Source: Stentor coeruleus
Lineage: Eukaryota > Ciliophora > Heterotrichea > Heterotrichida > Stentoridae
Assembly: GCA_001970955.1 (NCBI GenBank)
Contig: MPUH01000036.1
Location: 81,638-145,637 of the forward strand
DNA: 64,000 bases
Reading direction: 5' to 3'
Part shown: piece after piece, positions 43,560 through 53,673 of the stretch
How positions within the stretch are numbered: position 1 is the stretch's first letter
How the letters are laid out: each line of letters begins with the position of its first letter
The notes under the pieces: generated by a model
Databases searched by the model: none
Told to the model about the DNA's origin: nothing
The model's input: the letters and a program-made list of their open reading frames with translations, nothing else
Position numbers and translations under genes: made by a program

Positions 43560-45050
43560 TTAACTAGCTAAAGGGATATCGCCAAGTACTCTTTCTTGTA
43601 AAGTAAAAGTTTTTAAATCTAACTGCCATAAGTTTCTAACAAAATATTTTATGAAATATGCACAGTTTTTATATATCACCGGTTTTGAATAAGACCACCA
43701 GTCTCGGTCTGAGATTTCAACTTGGCTCCATTGACCGATATTTTGTAAAGAACAATGAAAAAGCTTATCCCCACACATTATGTAGATTGTATCTTCATGA
43801 CTAAAGACTATTTTGTTTTTGTTTCTGTATACATCAAGATTACCTCCTAGATCTGTATATGTATTTAATGGTAAATTGTATATGTAAGAATTACCACAAT
43901 CGATACCGGCCATGAATATACCATTTGGAATTTCACATATGGAAATTCGGGATATACGATATGGTAAATCAGCTAACTGTTCCCAGTCGTCAGTGTTAAA
44001 ACGATATCGTTCTGCGATATTGCCTTTGTTTCCTCCAAAAACAAAGATATGACCATTTTTTTCGATCATGGAATGACCTGAACGACCTACAAAACTCTTT
44101 TTTTGCGTGATTGATTTGTTGTGGACGTCTATAAGGAGGACTTCTGAGTTACTTATACCATTACCGCCACAAAAAAATATGTCTTTGCTTTCAAGCTCAC
44201 ACCAGCTGGCTTCAAAAGTCCAGTTTCTCTCGAAAACGTACTCTTTTCTTACCATTTTTTCTATGTCAATCTTGATAAGATTCTGCTTGCCTGGTGTGAA
44301 AAGATAGACATTATAATTAGAAGTAGTTGTAGAAATCTTAGCTCGATCAAACAATTTTTCAATACAATCACTAACTTCTTCTTGATTAAATTGAGTATAA
44401 TTAAATGTAGGTAATGTGCATGGGACACCCTGATTAAGTAATGATGCAACAAGTTTTCCTCCAATAGTATTAACATCAGGGAGCTTCTTTAAAGACTGTA
44501 TTTCAATCTCATTCTTAATATTCCTAATTGTTTCAGAAGAAGTACTAGCTAAACTTGATGCTTCTTTCATAGTTTTTTCTGCAAAATGTTGGGCAAAAGC
44601 TATAATAGTATCCCTTAAACTAAATATCGATTTTTCATAAGCATCTATTGAATAGCTTTTTTCTACTTCATCATTAGCTTGTTTTTGTGCATGCGTACGT
44701 ACATATACTTCATTTATATCTTGTGAGCAAGATACAATTTCTTTCCATTTAATAGGAACAAAGATTGAAGGTGGGCCTGAAGAAACAGCTTTTTTACATT
44801 TCTTGCATAAAGAAATAGTATTAGATGTTAGAACTTGTAACTTACTTGCTGGGTTTTCATTACAAACTTCACAGATTTTCCTATTGTCATTATTCTCAAC
44901 TCGAATTGGGATGATTGAATCTTGTGGGTTTCGAGCTAGATGCCCAGCGATACAATCAAGACATAATAATGCTTGTTTTGGACAAAAGACACATTTATGA
45001 GTTACTTCTTTTCCGCAGCCACAGCGATTATTTTCCATTATTATAACCAT
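43560..45050 (-). CDS. Zinc-finger/kelch protein
   Basis: This 496-residue paralogue of the gene at 35123-36830 has the same plan. A B-box-like zinc cluster lies at 8-40 (CGCGKEVTHKCVFCPKQALL, CLDC) with a second CxxC pair set at 59-85 (CEVCNE, CKKC). A helical region runs to about 210, and kelch propeller repeats run from about 240 to 480 (DIFFCGGNGISNSEVLLIDV, GHIFVFGGNKGNIAERYRF, FMAGIDCGNSYIYNLPL). No catalytic motif is present. An initiator at residue 5 (MENNRCGCGK) is also possible. The gene ends in TAG/TAA-rich sequence only 20 nt from the TMCO4-like gene, so the two transcripts probably overlap at their 3' ends. Confidence 0.85.
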   Translation of the reverse strand: MVIIMENNRCGCGKEVTHKCVFCPKQALLCLDCIAGHLARNPQDSIIPIRVENNDNRKICEVCNENPASKLQVLTSNTISLCKKCKKAVSSGPPSIFVPIKWKEIVSCSQDINEVYVRTHAQKQANDEVEKSYSIDAYEKSIFSLRDTIIAFAQHFAEKTMKEASSLASTSSETIRNIKNEIEIQSLKKLPDVNTIGGKLVASLLNQGVPCTLPTFNYTQFNQEEVSDCIEKLFDRAKISTTTSNYNVYLFTPGKQNLIKIDIEKMVRKEYVFERNWTFEASWCELESKDIFFCGGNGISNSEVLLIDVHNKSITQKKSFVGRSGHSMIEKNGHIFVFGGNKGNIAERYRFNTDDWEQLADLPYRISRISICEIPNGIFMAGIDCGNSYIYNLPLNTYTDLGGNLDVYRNKNKIVFSHEDTIYIMCGDKLFHCSLQNIGQWSQVEISDRDWWSYSKPVIYKNCAYFIKYFVRNLWQLDLKTFTLQERVLGDIPLAS

Positions 45051-45079
45051 GTTTTCTTGCTTATTGGGAAGAGTGTCGG

Positions 45080-45282
45080 AAATGAATAGTTTTTAGAAAG
45101 GATTTTTTTTTCTGTTGTTGCTTTTATGTGGTTTATTAACAGTTAGTTTTACTTTGAAGTCTTTTAAAATAATAGTGTGCNAAATGAATAGTTTTTAGAA
45201 AGGATTTTTTTTTCTGTTGTTGCTTTTATGTGGTTTATTAACAGTCAGTTTTATTTTGAAGTCTTTTAAAATAATAGTGTGC
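45080..45282. repeat. 101-nt duplication around an N
   Basis: 45080-45180 recurs at 45182-45282 with an N at 45181. The copies differ at two sites (acagttag/acagtcag and ttttact/ttttatt), which suggests two haplotypes rather than a read error. Confidence 0.85.
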
Positions 45283-45735
45283 TATTTTATAGGGGGATTG
45301 TGATAAAAGTTTAATTCAATTCTAAGTTTTTTTGTTAAGATATTTAAATGGTAAGTAATGATGAACGAATTATTAAAGTAAAAATATCAAATTAAGTGAA
45401 AATTATAGATGATTGGACTAAAATATAATTTTCTTGTAATTATGAAATGGGAATAGTAATTATTTTTGATAGAAATAATAATTCAGTATTAGAATTCTAT
45501 CTTTATATCATATAAACTTACTTTTATAGATTTGCTAATTAGATAAAGAAATCACTTATTACATAAAAAAATGTTAATCAAATACTTACATACATAAATG
45601 AATTAAATGATTTTATTATAGTTCTACATCACTAATCTTTTGACAGCATCTCAAAAAAATAATACAATAAAAACTAAAAAACTCATATTTTCAATAAGAG
45701 AAAACTAAGTCACACTTTTATCCTATCATACCTTA

Positions 45736-45999
45736 CAACTTTCAATCTTAAGCTTTATATAACTACTCCTTCATTAATCAATAATCCCAGACTCTCTAAT
45801 CTTAAAATCAACTAAAAAAACAATCTCTTAATCCCTACATAAATATCATTAATAAAACCCAAACTTNGCAACTTTCAATCTTAAGCTTTATATAACTACT
45901 CCTTCATTAATCAATAATCCCAGACTCTCTAATCCTAAAATCAACTAAAAAAACAATCTCTTAATCCCTACATAAATATCATTAATAAAACCCAAACTT
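45736..45999. repeat. 131-nt duplication around an N
   Basis: 45736-45866 recurs at 45869-45999, with an N at 45867. One substitution (aatctt/aatcct) separates the copies. Confidence 0.85.
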
Positions 46000-46096
46000 C
46001 AATATAATTTCCTAATTAAAATCTTAAAAAACAACATAAACTACCTAAAATACCTTAAAAACTCTTAAGATAATAATATAAACTTAATTCAAATAA

Positions 46097-49000
46097 ATGT
46101 CTAATAGAAAAGCTTCAGTCCTTGTAAACCAGAGTTCATTAGACGATGATACCGGCTTTGAAGGTAAGCTATCATACCTTAAAACTTCCGAGCCACAGAT
46201 AAAAAATTCTCAAATATCTCTAAATTGTGAAGTAAAATGTGTGACAATTACCCCAGATGAAAAATTTGCAGTTGTAGGTCTTGAAGATGGTGAAGTTCAA
46301 TTAATCAGCATAGTAACAACAGATGAAGAATTTGAGACATGCACAGTTCTCAAAGGTCACAAAGCTGAAGTTAAATGCCTCCTCGTGACAAACAACAGTG
46401 ACTGCATAATCTCTGGAAGCTATGACAAACTTATAATAATCTGGGACATAATAGAAAAAAAGCAGAAATCAATACTCAAAGGTAGCGAGGATAAAATTCT
46501 TTCAATGGCTATAAGCAAAGATAACACCCTTTTAGTCTCAGGATCAATAGACAATATAATCAGAATCTGGGACTTACAAAACCTTATGCAAAAACATGTG
46601 ATAAGAAGTATTGAAAAAAACTCATATGCAATATGTATAACAAATGATAATAATTTCCTTATACTTGGATGTAGCGATAATATAATCAGACTATGGAATA
46701 TAACAGAACATAGAGAAGAAATCAAATTAGAAGGGCATAGTTGGCCTGTATATAGTCTAGCAATGACAAGTGATGGGCAGTTTCTAGTATCTACAGGTAT
46801 GGATCATGTGGTTCGTAAATGGGATTTATCGACATATAAGCAATTGTCAATATTAGCAGAATGTAGTGAGACAATATATTCATTGGCTATAACAAATGAT
46901 AATCTTTTTGTTGTGTTTGGGAAATATAATGGTGATTTGGGTATTGTATCATTAGAAGGTGATATGCCTGAGTTATCGATTGCAAGTCATAAAAGTACAG
47001 TGAATTCAGTGTGTATTAGTAGTAGCAATAAATATATAGTTTCTGGAGCTAGAGATGGTAGCGTTCAAATATCTTTATTAAGCGAAAACCCTGAGATTCA
47101 ATATTTAGATGGTCATTCTAGGAGAATATATAATCTTAGTATCTCCCCTGATAGTCAAATGATGGCTTCAGCTAGTGAAGATCACACAATTTTCATATGG
47201 CGCCTTGGGGTTGAAGACTGTGAAGGAATCCTTAAAGGCCATAAAGGTCCTGTTTATACTGCAATTTTCACTAACGATTCAAGGACTTGCATATCAGGAA
47301 GCCAAGATCAAAACATTATCATATGGGATTTATCAACAGAAAAAGCTTCAAAAACTCTTCATGGCCATGATGAAGCTGTAACATGCTTAGCTTTAGACCC
47401 AAAAGATAAAATTTTAATATCAGGGAGTATCGATAAAACAGTTCGTATGTGGAATTTAGAAACTTTTGATTGCGATCATATATTCAAAGGACATACTGAA
47501 AAAGTTTCTTGTGTTGTCATCAGTAATGATTTTAATTATATTATCTCAGGTGGGAAAGATAAAGCTATTCATTTATGGAATATGAATGATAAAAGTTTTG
47601 TAACTTCTAATAACAGCCATGATGAAGAAATTACATCAATATGTTTTGTAAATAGTAGGCATTACAAATACACATTATATTCAAGATCTAAAATCAAAGG
47701 AATAAGGCAGTTAAATAGTTTAGAAAGTGAGAATTCAGAACCTGATGAACAAGTTACAACAGAAAGGATTATAACAGGAAGTCTTGATAAGACTGTACGA
47801 ATATGGAGTTACCCAGCTTTGGAATGTGAGTATATTTTACCTTGTAAAAAAGAAGTTTTTAAGGTTTCTGTGACATCTGATTCAATGTATATGTTTTTAC
47901 AAGTTGATAAAAAATATATCAAAATGTGGAGTCTTCCAGATAAACAAGAACTTATAACTTTGTATGAACAAAATGAAGTAAATGCTATGTGTGTATCACC
48001 TGATAAGCAATGGTTAGCTTTTAGTTCAAAAAACCAAATATATATGGTTAAGACCCCATTGAATAAAGAATCTTCATTTACAGTACTTCCTTATGCATAT
48101 TCATATCTATTTAAAGTTATTATTAATAGGATACTGAATAATGACAAATCACAAAAGAAAACGATTTTTGCCAAATATTTTATATGCTCCTATAATTTGT
48201 CTTTATTGCATATATTAACATATGCTAGTCATAACAAAATGCTTAAATCTGCAATAAATGATGGGGCTAAGTTTTTTCAGACCAAATCAGGTGAGACTCC
48301 GTTATCAATAGCTTTGTTCCGTAAAAGTAAAATCTGCGCTGAAATACTTATTAAAATGTTTTCTGCTGAGCGTATATTTGAACAACCATATATATTTGAA
48401 TACCTAAAAGACCTTTTACCGATATTAAACAAAAGCAGTTTGCCTTCATTACATGTTTTATATAACGCTTCTTTTCCTATTGTTGATGACTTAGGCTTAC
48501 CTACTTTTGGCACTTTTATAAAAAACCCACCAATAATCCTTATGTCAGAAACCCAAAAAATCAACCCTTCACTTTTCATCCCAGTAAAAAAAGGCTCAGC
48601 TCAAAACCTTACAGACTCAGAAATTGAATTCCGTAGAAGTATGATCGCTATTGACCTTAGTCCTGGATCTAAAGATTGCATGACTTTTATGCGATCTTTA
48701 CTCAAATGTACTAATCTTGAAATCTATCGAACTGAATTTATTAAAACTGTTCTTAAATATAAATGGCGACAAATTCGTTGGGTTCTTATACTACAAGCAT
48801 GCATTTATTTAGGTTTAGTTTTTATTGTTATTGTTCATACAGTTTATAATCGAGACAATGTTGCTTTACTTGTTATAGAAATAATAATCAATTCATGCTT
48901 TTTATTTTATGAACTATCACAAGCTTTATCTGGAATAATGTCTTATTTTACTGATGTTTGGAATATGCTTGATGCTAGTAGGATTATAATTTTATATGCA

Positions 49001-49816
49001 CATGCTGCTGTATCTTTGGCTAATGCAAATCGAGTTGCTGAAGATGTGCTTTTAATGCTTTTAACTTTAGTTATGTGGACAAGACTTGTTGGGTATTTAA
49101 GAATATTTGATGGAACAAGATATTTGATTCATATGATTATAGAAGTTATTAAAGACCTTGGACCTTTTCTTATATTGTTTTTTATGTCTACAATTGGAGC
49201 TACTTTTACTTTTTACTCAAATGCTAATGGAGAAGATTTTGGGGATTGGGTGTTGTCGACATATTCAATTGCCTATGGAGGTTGGGATTTTTATCAAAAT
49301 ACAGATTTAAAATATGTGATTTTTTTTGGCATATCTTTAGCAAATACTTTGATTTTATTAAATTTACTAATAGCTCTTATTAGTGATACTTATGAAAGAG
49401 TTAGAGGGCATCTAGATATTGTTGATATGCAAGAACTAGCTGATATTATCCTTGAAGTAGACAGCATAACATTCTGGAATCGAAAATCTGGGCATAAACA
49501 ATTTCTAATCTCCTGTAACGTGGCTGGGGCTTACAAAAAGCACAAAGGTTTTGAAAAAGATGCAAAAGCAATAAACAGAGCTGTATGCGATCTGGATGTG
49601 AAATCCAAAATCAACGAACGTAACCTCGAAAAACTCAGCCACACAGTAAACCGTTACTCAAGCAAACATGTTGGGAACAAAAACGATGGGGCAATTGAAC
49701 TTATCCTAGGGATTAAAACCGATTTCCGTTCCTTCCGCAGTGAAATCCAAGCAGAACTCAAACAACTAAAACATGACATTGCATCAGTCAAAAGTGAACT
49801 TAAAGAGAAAAAGTAA
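46097..49816 (+). CDS. WD40-ankyrin-TRP-like channel fusion
   Basis: This is a 1239-residue protein. Residues about 35-640 carry some thirteen WD40 repeats forming one or two propellers (VKCLLVTNNSDCIISGSYDK, VTCLALDPKDKILISGSIDK, followed by W-x-L/I endings). Residues about 695-760 resemble an ankyrin pair (LSLLHILTYASHNKML, GETPLSIALFRKS). A six-helix ion-transport domain runs from about 890 to 1105: S1 at VLILQACIYLGLVFIVIV, a pore loop near 1050-1070 (DWVLSTYSIAYGGWDFY) and S6 FGISLANTLILLNLLIALIS. This layout is typical of TRP/polycystin-like cation channels. A C-terminal coiled coil (about 1205-1239) could drive multimerisation. The selectivity filter is not classifiable by eye. WD40 with a channel in one chain is unusual and not found in animal TRPs that I know. 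Confidence 0.88.
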   Translation: MSNRKASVLVNQSSLDDDTGFEGKLSYLKTSEPQIKNSQISLNCEVKCVTITPDEKFAVVGLEDGEVQLISIVTTDEEFETCTVLKGHKAEVKCLLVTNNSDCIISGSYDKLIIIWDIIEKKQKSILKGSEDKILSMAISKDNTLLVSGSIDNIIRIWDLQNLMQKHVIRSIEKNSYAICITNDNNFLILGCSDNIIRLWNITEHREEIKLEGHSWPVYSLAMTSDGQFLVSTGMDHVVRKWDLSTYKQLSILAECSETIYSLAITNDNLFVVFGKYNGDLGIVSLEGDMPELSIASHKSTVNSVCISSSNKYIVSGARDGSVQISLLSENPEIQYLDGHSRRIYNLSISPDSQMMASASEDHTIFIWRLGVEDCEGILKGHKGPVYTAIFTNDSRTCISGSQDQNIIIWDLSTEKASKTLHGHDEAVTCLALDPKDKILISGSIDKTVRMWNLETFDCDHIFKGHTEKVSCVVISNDFNYIISGGKDKAIHLWNMNDKSFVTSNNSHDEEITSICFVNSRHYKYTLYSRSKIKGIRQLNSLESENSEPDEQVTTERIITGSLDKTVRIWSYPALECEYILPCKKEVFKVSVTSDSMYMFLQVDKKYIKMWSLPDKQELITLYEQNEVNAMCVSPDKQWLAFSSKNQIYMVKTPLNKESSFTVLPYAYSYLFKVIINRILNNDKSQKKTIFAKYFICSYNLSLLHILTYASHNKMLKSAINDGAKFFQTKSGETPLSIALFRKSKICAEILIKMFSAERIFEQPYIFEYLKDLLPILNKSSLPSLHVLYNASFPIVDDLGLPTFGTFIKNPPIILMSETQKINPSLFIPVKKGSAQNLTDSEIEFRRSMIAIDLSPGSKDCMTFMRSLLKCTNLEIYRTEFIKTVLKYKWRQIRWVLILQACIYLGLVFIVIVHTVYNRDNVALLVIEIIINSCFLFYELSQALSGIMSYFTDVWNMLDASRIIILYAHAAVSLANANRVAEDVLLMLLTLVMWTRLVGYLRIFDGTRYLIHMIIEVIKDLGPFLILFFMSTIGATFTFYSNANGEDFGDWVLSTYSIAYGGWDFYQNTDLKYVIFFGISLANTLILLNLLIALISDTYERVRGHLDIVDMQELADIILEVDSITFWNRKSGHKQFLISCNVAGAYKKHKGFEKDAKAINRAVCDLDVKSKINERNLEKLSHTVNRYSSKHVGNKNDGAIELILGIKTDFRSFRSEIQAELKQLKHDIASVKSELKEKK

Positions 49817-49842
49817 TAGATTTTAATAAAAAAAACCCTAAA

Positions 49843-50979
49843 CTAGTAAACAAAACTACTCTGTCCTCGGCTTTTTGTCGTCCGAGGAAATGCTGAAATA
49901 ATCTTATCCCTAGGACTTACCAATGTATTATTCCCAATACTATCCCCACCTTGTATTTCTGTTGATATATTAACCCTTCCAGTACTCGAAGTCCTATAAT
50001 CATTATTTTTATCTTTTCCTTGTATTTTAGGTAAACTTGTATTAATTCTTGAATCCCCAGAGTTTTCTTTAAGTTTCTCATGAACTCTAACTCTCATTCT
50101 TGGGTTTTGCAATATGATTTTCGCATCTTTTATTTCATTTTGAAGACTCTGAATAAATTGCTGCTGCCTTAAATCTAATAAGTTACGTATTTCTATTTCT
50201 TGGGATATTTTTGTTTTAAAACTGTCGTATTCGTCTTGGATTTTATTTTTCTCTTGGATTATTTCTTCTTCTTGGGAACCGATAGCTTGACGGAGCATTT
50301 GCATACTTAGTTGATGGGCTGTGTTTATTTTTTGGATTTCGTTATCGACTTCTTTAACTTTTTGTAAAGCTTGTTGAGCTTCTTTGTTGTATTCAGCTGT
50401 GATTTCTTTTATTGCGTCTAGTTGGAGTTTGTAGACATTTATTAAGGATTTCAGTTCGTTTATTTCACGGTCGCTTTTGTCCTTTTTGATTTTGATGAAG
50501 TCAGGATTTTTCATTTGGTGATTTAAAATAAGCGAGTTTTGGTCTATGTTGTATTGACCGTATCCATATATTTCTCTGTTTTTGCTTGATATTTCTTCTT
50601 TCATTTTGTCGTGGTCTTGCTTGATAGTAAAGACTTCCAACTGAAACTGTGCTTGTATTTCCAGAACAGCAGCTCTGAGTTCTTTTTTCGTTTGGTTTCT
50701 TACAGTGATTTTCACATTTTTCAAGTATTCTTGATTAGCTTGTTTTATTCTTTCAATGGTTTTTTCAATTTTTTCCCTCTCCCAAGTGTCCTGATTAATT
50801 GACATGATTTTAGTTTCTGGAGATTCAAATGCTTGGACTAAAGTTCTCCTACGCTCAAGGGGGGATCTTAGGGTTGGGCTTCTGGTGATTTTTTTTGAAT
50901 AGTTGCTTGTGTTGATTAAAGCTGGCTTTTTATCAAAATCTCCCCAGAAATCATCATCTGAGTCTTCGATTTCTTCCAT
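49843..50979 (-). CDS. Coiled-coil protein with acidic N-terminus
   Basis: This 378-residue protein starts with an acidic motif (MEEIEDSDDDFWGDFDKKP) and a Ser/Thr/Arg-rich basic patch (SPTLRSPLERRRTLV). It then forms a long coiled coil from about 70 to 285 (ERIKQANQEYLKNVKI, ELKSLINVYKLQLDAIKEIT, EEEIIQEKNKIQDEYDSF). A disordered tail follows. The family is not recognised; the layout suggests a filament or axoneme-associated protein. Its stop is 26 nt from the stop of the convergent WD40-channel gene. Confidence 0.7.
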   Translation of the reverse strand: MEEIEDSDDDFWGDFDKKPALINTSNYSKKITRSPTLRSPLERRRTLVQAFESPETKIMSINQDTWEREKIEKTIERIKQANQEYLKNVKITVRNQTKKELRAAVLEIQAQFQLEVFTIKQDHDKMKEEISSKNREIYGYGQYNIDQNSLILNHQMKNPDFIKIKKDKSDREINELKSLINVYKLQLDAIKEITAEYNKEAQQALQKVKEVDNEIQKINTAHQLSMQMLRQAIGSQEEEIIQEKNKIQDEYDSFKTKISQEIEIRNLLDLRQQQFIQSLQNEIKDAKIILQNPRMRVRVHEKLKENSGDSRINTSLPKIQGKDKNNDYRTSSTGRVNISTEIQGGDSIGNNTLVSPRDKIISAFPRTTKSRGQSSFVY

Positions 50980-51311
50980 AATTATATTTATGAATATAAG
51001 ATTATGTAGATTATAAGTGCAAAATGCTTGAGATTTTTTTAAGGATAATGAGATGATTTAATCTAGAATTGTGTTTGCAAATGGGTTTTGATTATATGAT
51101 GTTATTTGTTTGTTTAATGAATTTAGCTGTTTTTATTAATAAGGGTTTATTATTGTGATTAAATATTAATGATTTATTATAAGGAAGTTGAAAATTAAAC
51201 TAAAAAATATAAAAAAGTATGCTTTTAGATTTTTGTATTTAGATAAAAGATTTAATGTTTAAAACTATTTTGTGTAAATAATCTTTAATAATATGCTCAA
51301 TAGAGAATTCT
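50980..51311. other. Intergenic region, no gene seen
   Basis: 332 nt of AT-rich spacer between two minus-strand genes. Confidence 0.4.
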
Positions 51312-52697
51312 CTATTTGCTATTATCAATGAGTTTAGGTTTCTTAGAAATTAAGCTAAAAGCTTTACTTGAGAATTGATTTGCAACCAGAAGATTCTTTT
51401 TTTTCTTAGAAATAAATCTTTTTTTTTGAAGTTTCTTTATTGGCTTAAATCCATTAATCATTACTTGGGAAGATGTCATTTCTTTATTATTGAATTTACC
51501 CCAAGTAGCTCTGCATGCATAAGCTGAAGATATAAGTCCCAGCACATCTTTCTTTGAAAATATTTTCAAAGGCAAAATTTTATGATTTATGCACATCATT
51601 TCATCTAAATATTCTTCATGTTTATTTTCATTCAAAAGCATCATAATTTTTTTATCTTTATTTACAGCATAATATTGATTCATCAAATTTTCTCTAATAT
51701 GCTTACTGATAAAATAATCCCTAACTTCATTTGGAATCTGAATTTTTTTTTTATTTAAGTTATTCCACATAATTTCTAAACCTTTTCTTCTAGCTAATGA
51801 GCATGCAACAAAGTTTCTAATGTTTTTTTGTATTAGAGCTATTTTGGTTTTTAGTAAATAGAAATAAAGAGTAAATGTTTTTCTTTTGGTAAATATTGAG
51901 AAAAAACCATTGATAATTTCATTGAAATATGAAATTCGTTTCTTTTTCCAGTTTCTTATATAATAAGGGAAGAGTATTTTTAGTGATTTCCAAGCTGATT
52001 TTATTTTTTGTCTTTTCCCATTTAATCTAAATTTCCCTAAGGCTCTTGAAATAATCCTTAGAAATTCCAACAACTTGATAATTTTCCCTTTATATCTTTT
52101 CATATCATAAAACCTTTTATAATAAACCCTAGTTGTCAATACTGAAACTACCAATGTGGTAAAATATTTACACACTGCATCCTTAACTTTAGCATTTTTT
52201 CTATACTCAGCCTTTTGTTCTTTTTCTTTAATACTTTTCAATATAAATTCTTTCCTTTGACTACATATAAGTTCTTTAGTCTGTTTTTTAATCATCATCT
52301 CTATCTCATAATTTTTTTTAATCTTTTTTTTCCTTGATGAGATACTTACAAATGATCGTTGAATAGATGGTAATGGAGATTTACTAGATAAATACCCACT
52401 ACTCATACTAACACTTATTGGAGAATCATTTTCTAATCTAAATCTTGGAGTTGTAGAAAATTTAAAAGCTGGAACTATGGGAGGTGTTGGGGTATAATAT
52501 CTTCCAGGTCCTAAACTTTGTTCACTAGGGTCTTTTGTTATGTTTTTCAATTTGGTTTCTGTTGTAATATTTTTATAGGTTTTTAAGCTCTGGCGAACTT
52601 GAGGAGATAGAAACTTTCCTGAATGAAGTATGTCGTTTTTCAATAAAGTGTTGGGAGAAGTTAACAGAAGGTCGTAGAAATATGCTTGTGCTTGCAT
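51312..52697 (-). CDS. Basic protein with IQ-like and STPGP-like motifs
   Basis: This is a 461-residue, strongly basic protein. Near residue 65 it has LGPGRYYTPTPP, which resembles the PGP/STPGxY motifs of microtubule-inner (SHIPPO-type) proteins. At about 285-310, LIQKNIRNFVACSLARRKGL is an IQ-like, calmodulin-binding pattern. Long Lys/Arg/Phe-rich helices fill the region between (EFLRIISRALGKFRLNGKR). The last 80 residues are basic. It is probably a cytoskeletal or basal-body protein regulated by calcium, by inference only. No full domain is identified. It begins MQAQAYFYDLLLTSPN and ends in a TAA/TAG context after LIDNSK. Confidence 0.7.
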   Translation of the reverse strand: MQAQAYFYDLLLTSPNTLLKNDILHSGKFLSPQVRQSLKTYKNITTETKLKNITKDPSEQSLGPGRYYTPTPPIVPAFKFSTTPRFRLENDSPISVSMSSGYLSSKSPLPSIQRSFVSISSRKKKIKKNYEIEMMIKKQTKELICSQRKEFILKSIKEKEQKAEYRKNAKVKDAVCKYFTTLVVSVLTTRVYYKRFYDMKRYKGKIIKLLEFLRIISRALGKFRLNGKRQKIKSAWKSLKILFPYYIRNWKKKRISYFNEIINGFFSIFTKRKTFTLYFYLLKTKIALIQKNIRNFVACSLARRKGLEIMWNNLNKKKIQIPNEVRDYFISKHIRENLMNQYYAVNKDKKIMMLLNENKHEEYLDEMMCINHKILPLKIFSKKDVLGLISSAYACRATWGKFNNKEMTSSQVMINGFKPIKKLQKKRFISKKKKNLLVANQFSSKAFSLISKKPKLIDNSK

Positions 52698-53137
52698 ATA
52701 TTTTATAATTTATGATTGTTAATAAATGATTAAATAATTTTTTTGATTAGTTTATGATTGGAGAATGATGTTGGAAGATAATTTTCAATGGGGATGAATG
52801 ATAGTGGTTTATTGAAGCTGAGTATTATGATTAGAGTTTAGTTAGACTAGGATTTGGATTAGAATAATTGATGATGGTATATTATGGAGATAATAAATTG
52901 GTAAATTTTGATTTTGGTTTTGTTTTGTGTGAAATTATTTGATTATGAATGCATTGAATTTATTAGGATTTAAAACAAACTATATTGATAGATTTTGTTA
53001 ATTTTATTTAGTAAAAAATTAAAATCAATCAACGATAAATTAATTCCTACTGTTAATCTCAATCAATTTTTTAAAAACTAAAACCATCGTTAAAAAAACA
53101 TATCTAAAGTTCAAAAATAATAAGATAAAAATCTAAA
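52698..53137. other. Intergenic region, no gene seen
   Basis: 440 nt upstream of the IQ-like gene and downstream of the Frizzled-CRD-like gene. Nothing recognised. Confidence 0.4.
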
Positions 53138-53647
53138 TCATGTAAAACTAATCAATACAGTGAGCATTCCAAAAAATAAAAAAATACTATTTGCGCATAT
53201 TGAAGTATTTGTATCGATATCAATATTTAAACTACATGCATCAAATGTAGTCAAGCAATTTTTATTCAGATAATCACAGTTAGAGTCACAAAGTGGATAA
53301 CTCGTTCCATTAACACAATAAGGGAAATTCAATTGACATAAAATACTTTTTAGAGAGTCTGAACAATCTGGATTACGTGTGAATTCAGTTCCGATTCCTT
53401 GAACTTCCAGGTTTAATATTTTTTCTATTTCAAGGACATAAACTTGACGAATCTCATCTTCTTTATCGTATACTGTCCAATTCCATTCACTTTGATTTTT
53501 AGGGATGCAGATATAATCTGAAACATATCTTTTACAGAAATTTAGTGTAAGATTTTTTGAATAGGTACAATCTCCTTCTCCAAGACTTGAAAGCTTGCAA
53601 CCTAAACCTAAGTAAACTATAGCTATAAGTCCCAAAAGAGTCTTCAT
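53138..53647 (-). CDS. Frizzled-CRD-like secreted protein, probable GPI anchor
   Basis: This 169-residue protein begins with a signal peptide (MKTLLGLIAIVYLGLGC) and ends in a hydrophobic tail (SIFLFFGMLTVLISFT), as in GPI-anchored proteins. The middle (about 27-135) has the cysteine order of a Frizzled-type cysteine-rich domain: CTYSKNLTLNFC, then Y-I-C-I-P-x-N, an acidic helix, and DCSDSLKSILCQLNFPYC followed by PLCDSNCDYLNKNC. The segment 'C...L...LC....P.C.....P.C...C......C' is the hallmark. N-glycosylation sites (NLT, NQS, NWT, NGT) are frequent. In animals the fold binds Wnt lipids or sterols; ligand and role here are unknown. A folate-receptor/NPC1-type relative cannot be excluded. 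Confidence 0.75.
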   Translation of the reverse strand: MKTLLGLIAIVYLGLGCKLSSLGEGDCTYSKNLTLNFCKRYVSDYICIPKNQSEWNWTVYDKEDEIRQVYVLEIEKILNLEVQGIGTEFTRNPDCSDSLKSILCQLNFPYCVNGTSYPLCDSNCDYLNKNCLTTFDACSLNIDIDTNTSICANSIFLFFGMLTVLISFT

Positions 53648-53673
53648 AATTAACTTAATAATATAAAAGAACT

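Larger units (their letters stand above)
45051..46096. other. Divergent promoter region with two assembly duplications
   Basis: About 1045 nt lies between divergent starts of the kelch and WD40-channel genes. It holds two N-marked duplications, listed separately, so the true length is about 230 nt shorter. No gene is seen. Confidence 0.5.

Noticed and set aside
49835-49843. ACCCTAAAC, resembling a telomeric repeat.
   Set aside because: It is a single copy, inside the gap and stop of two genes, with no chromosome end nearby.
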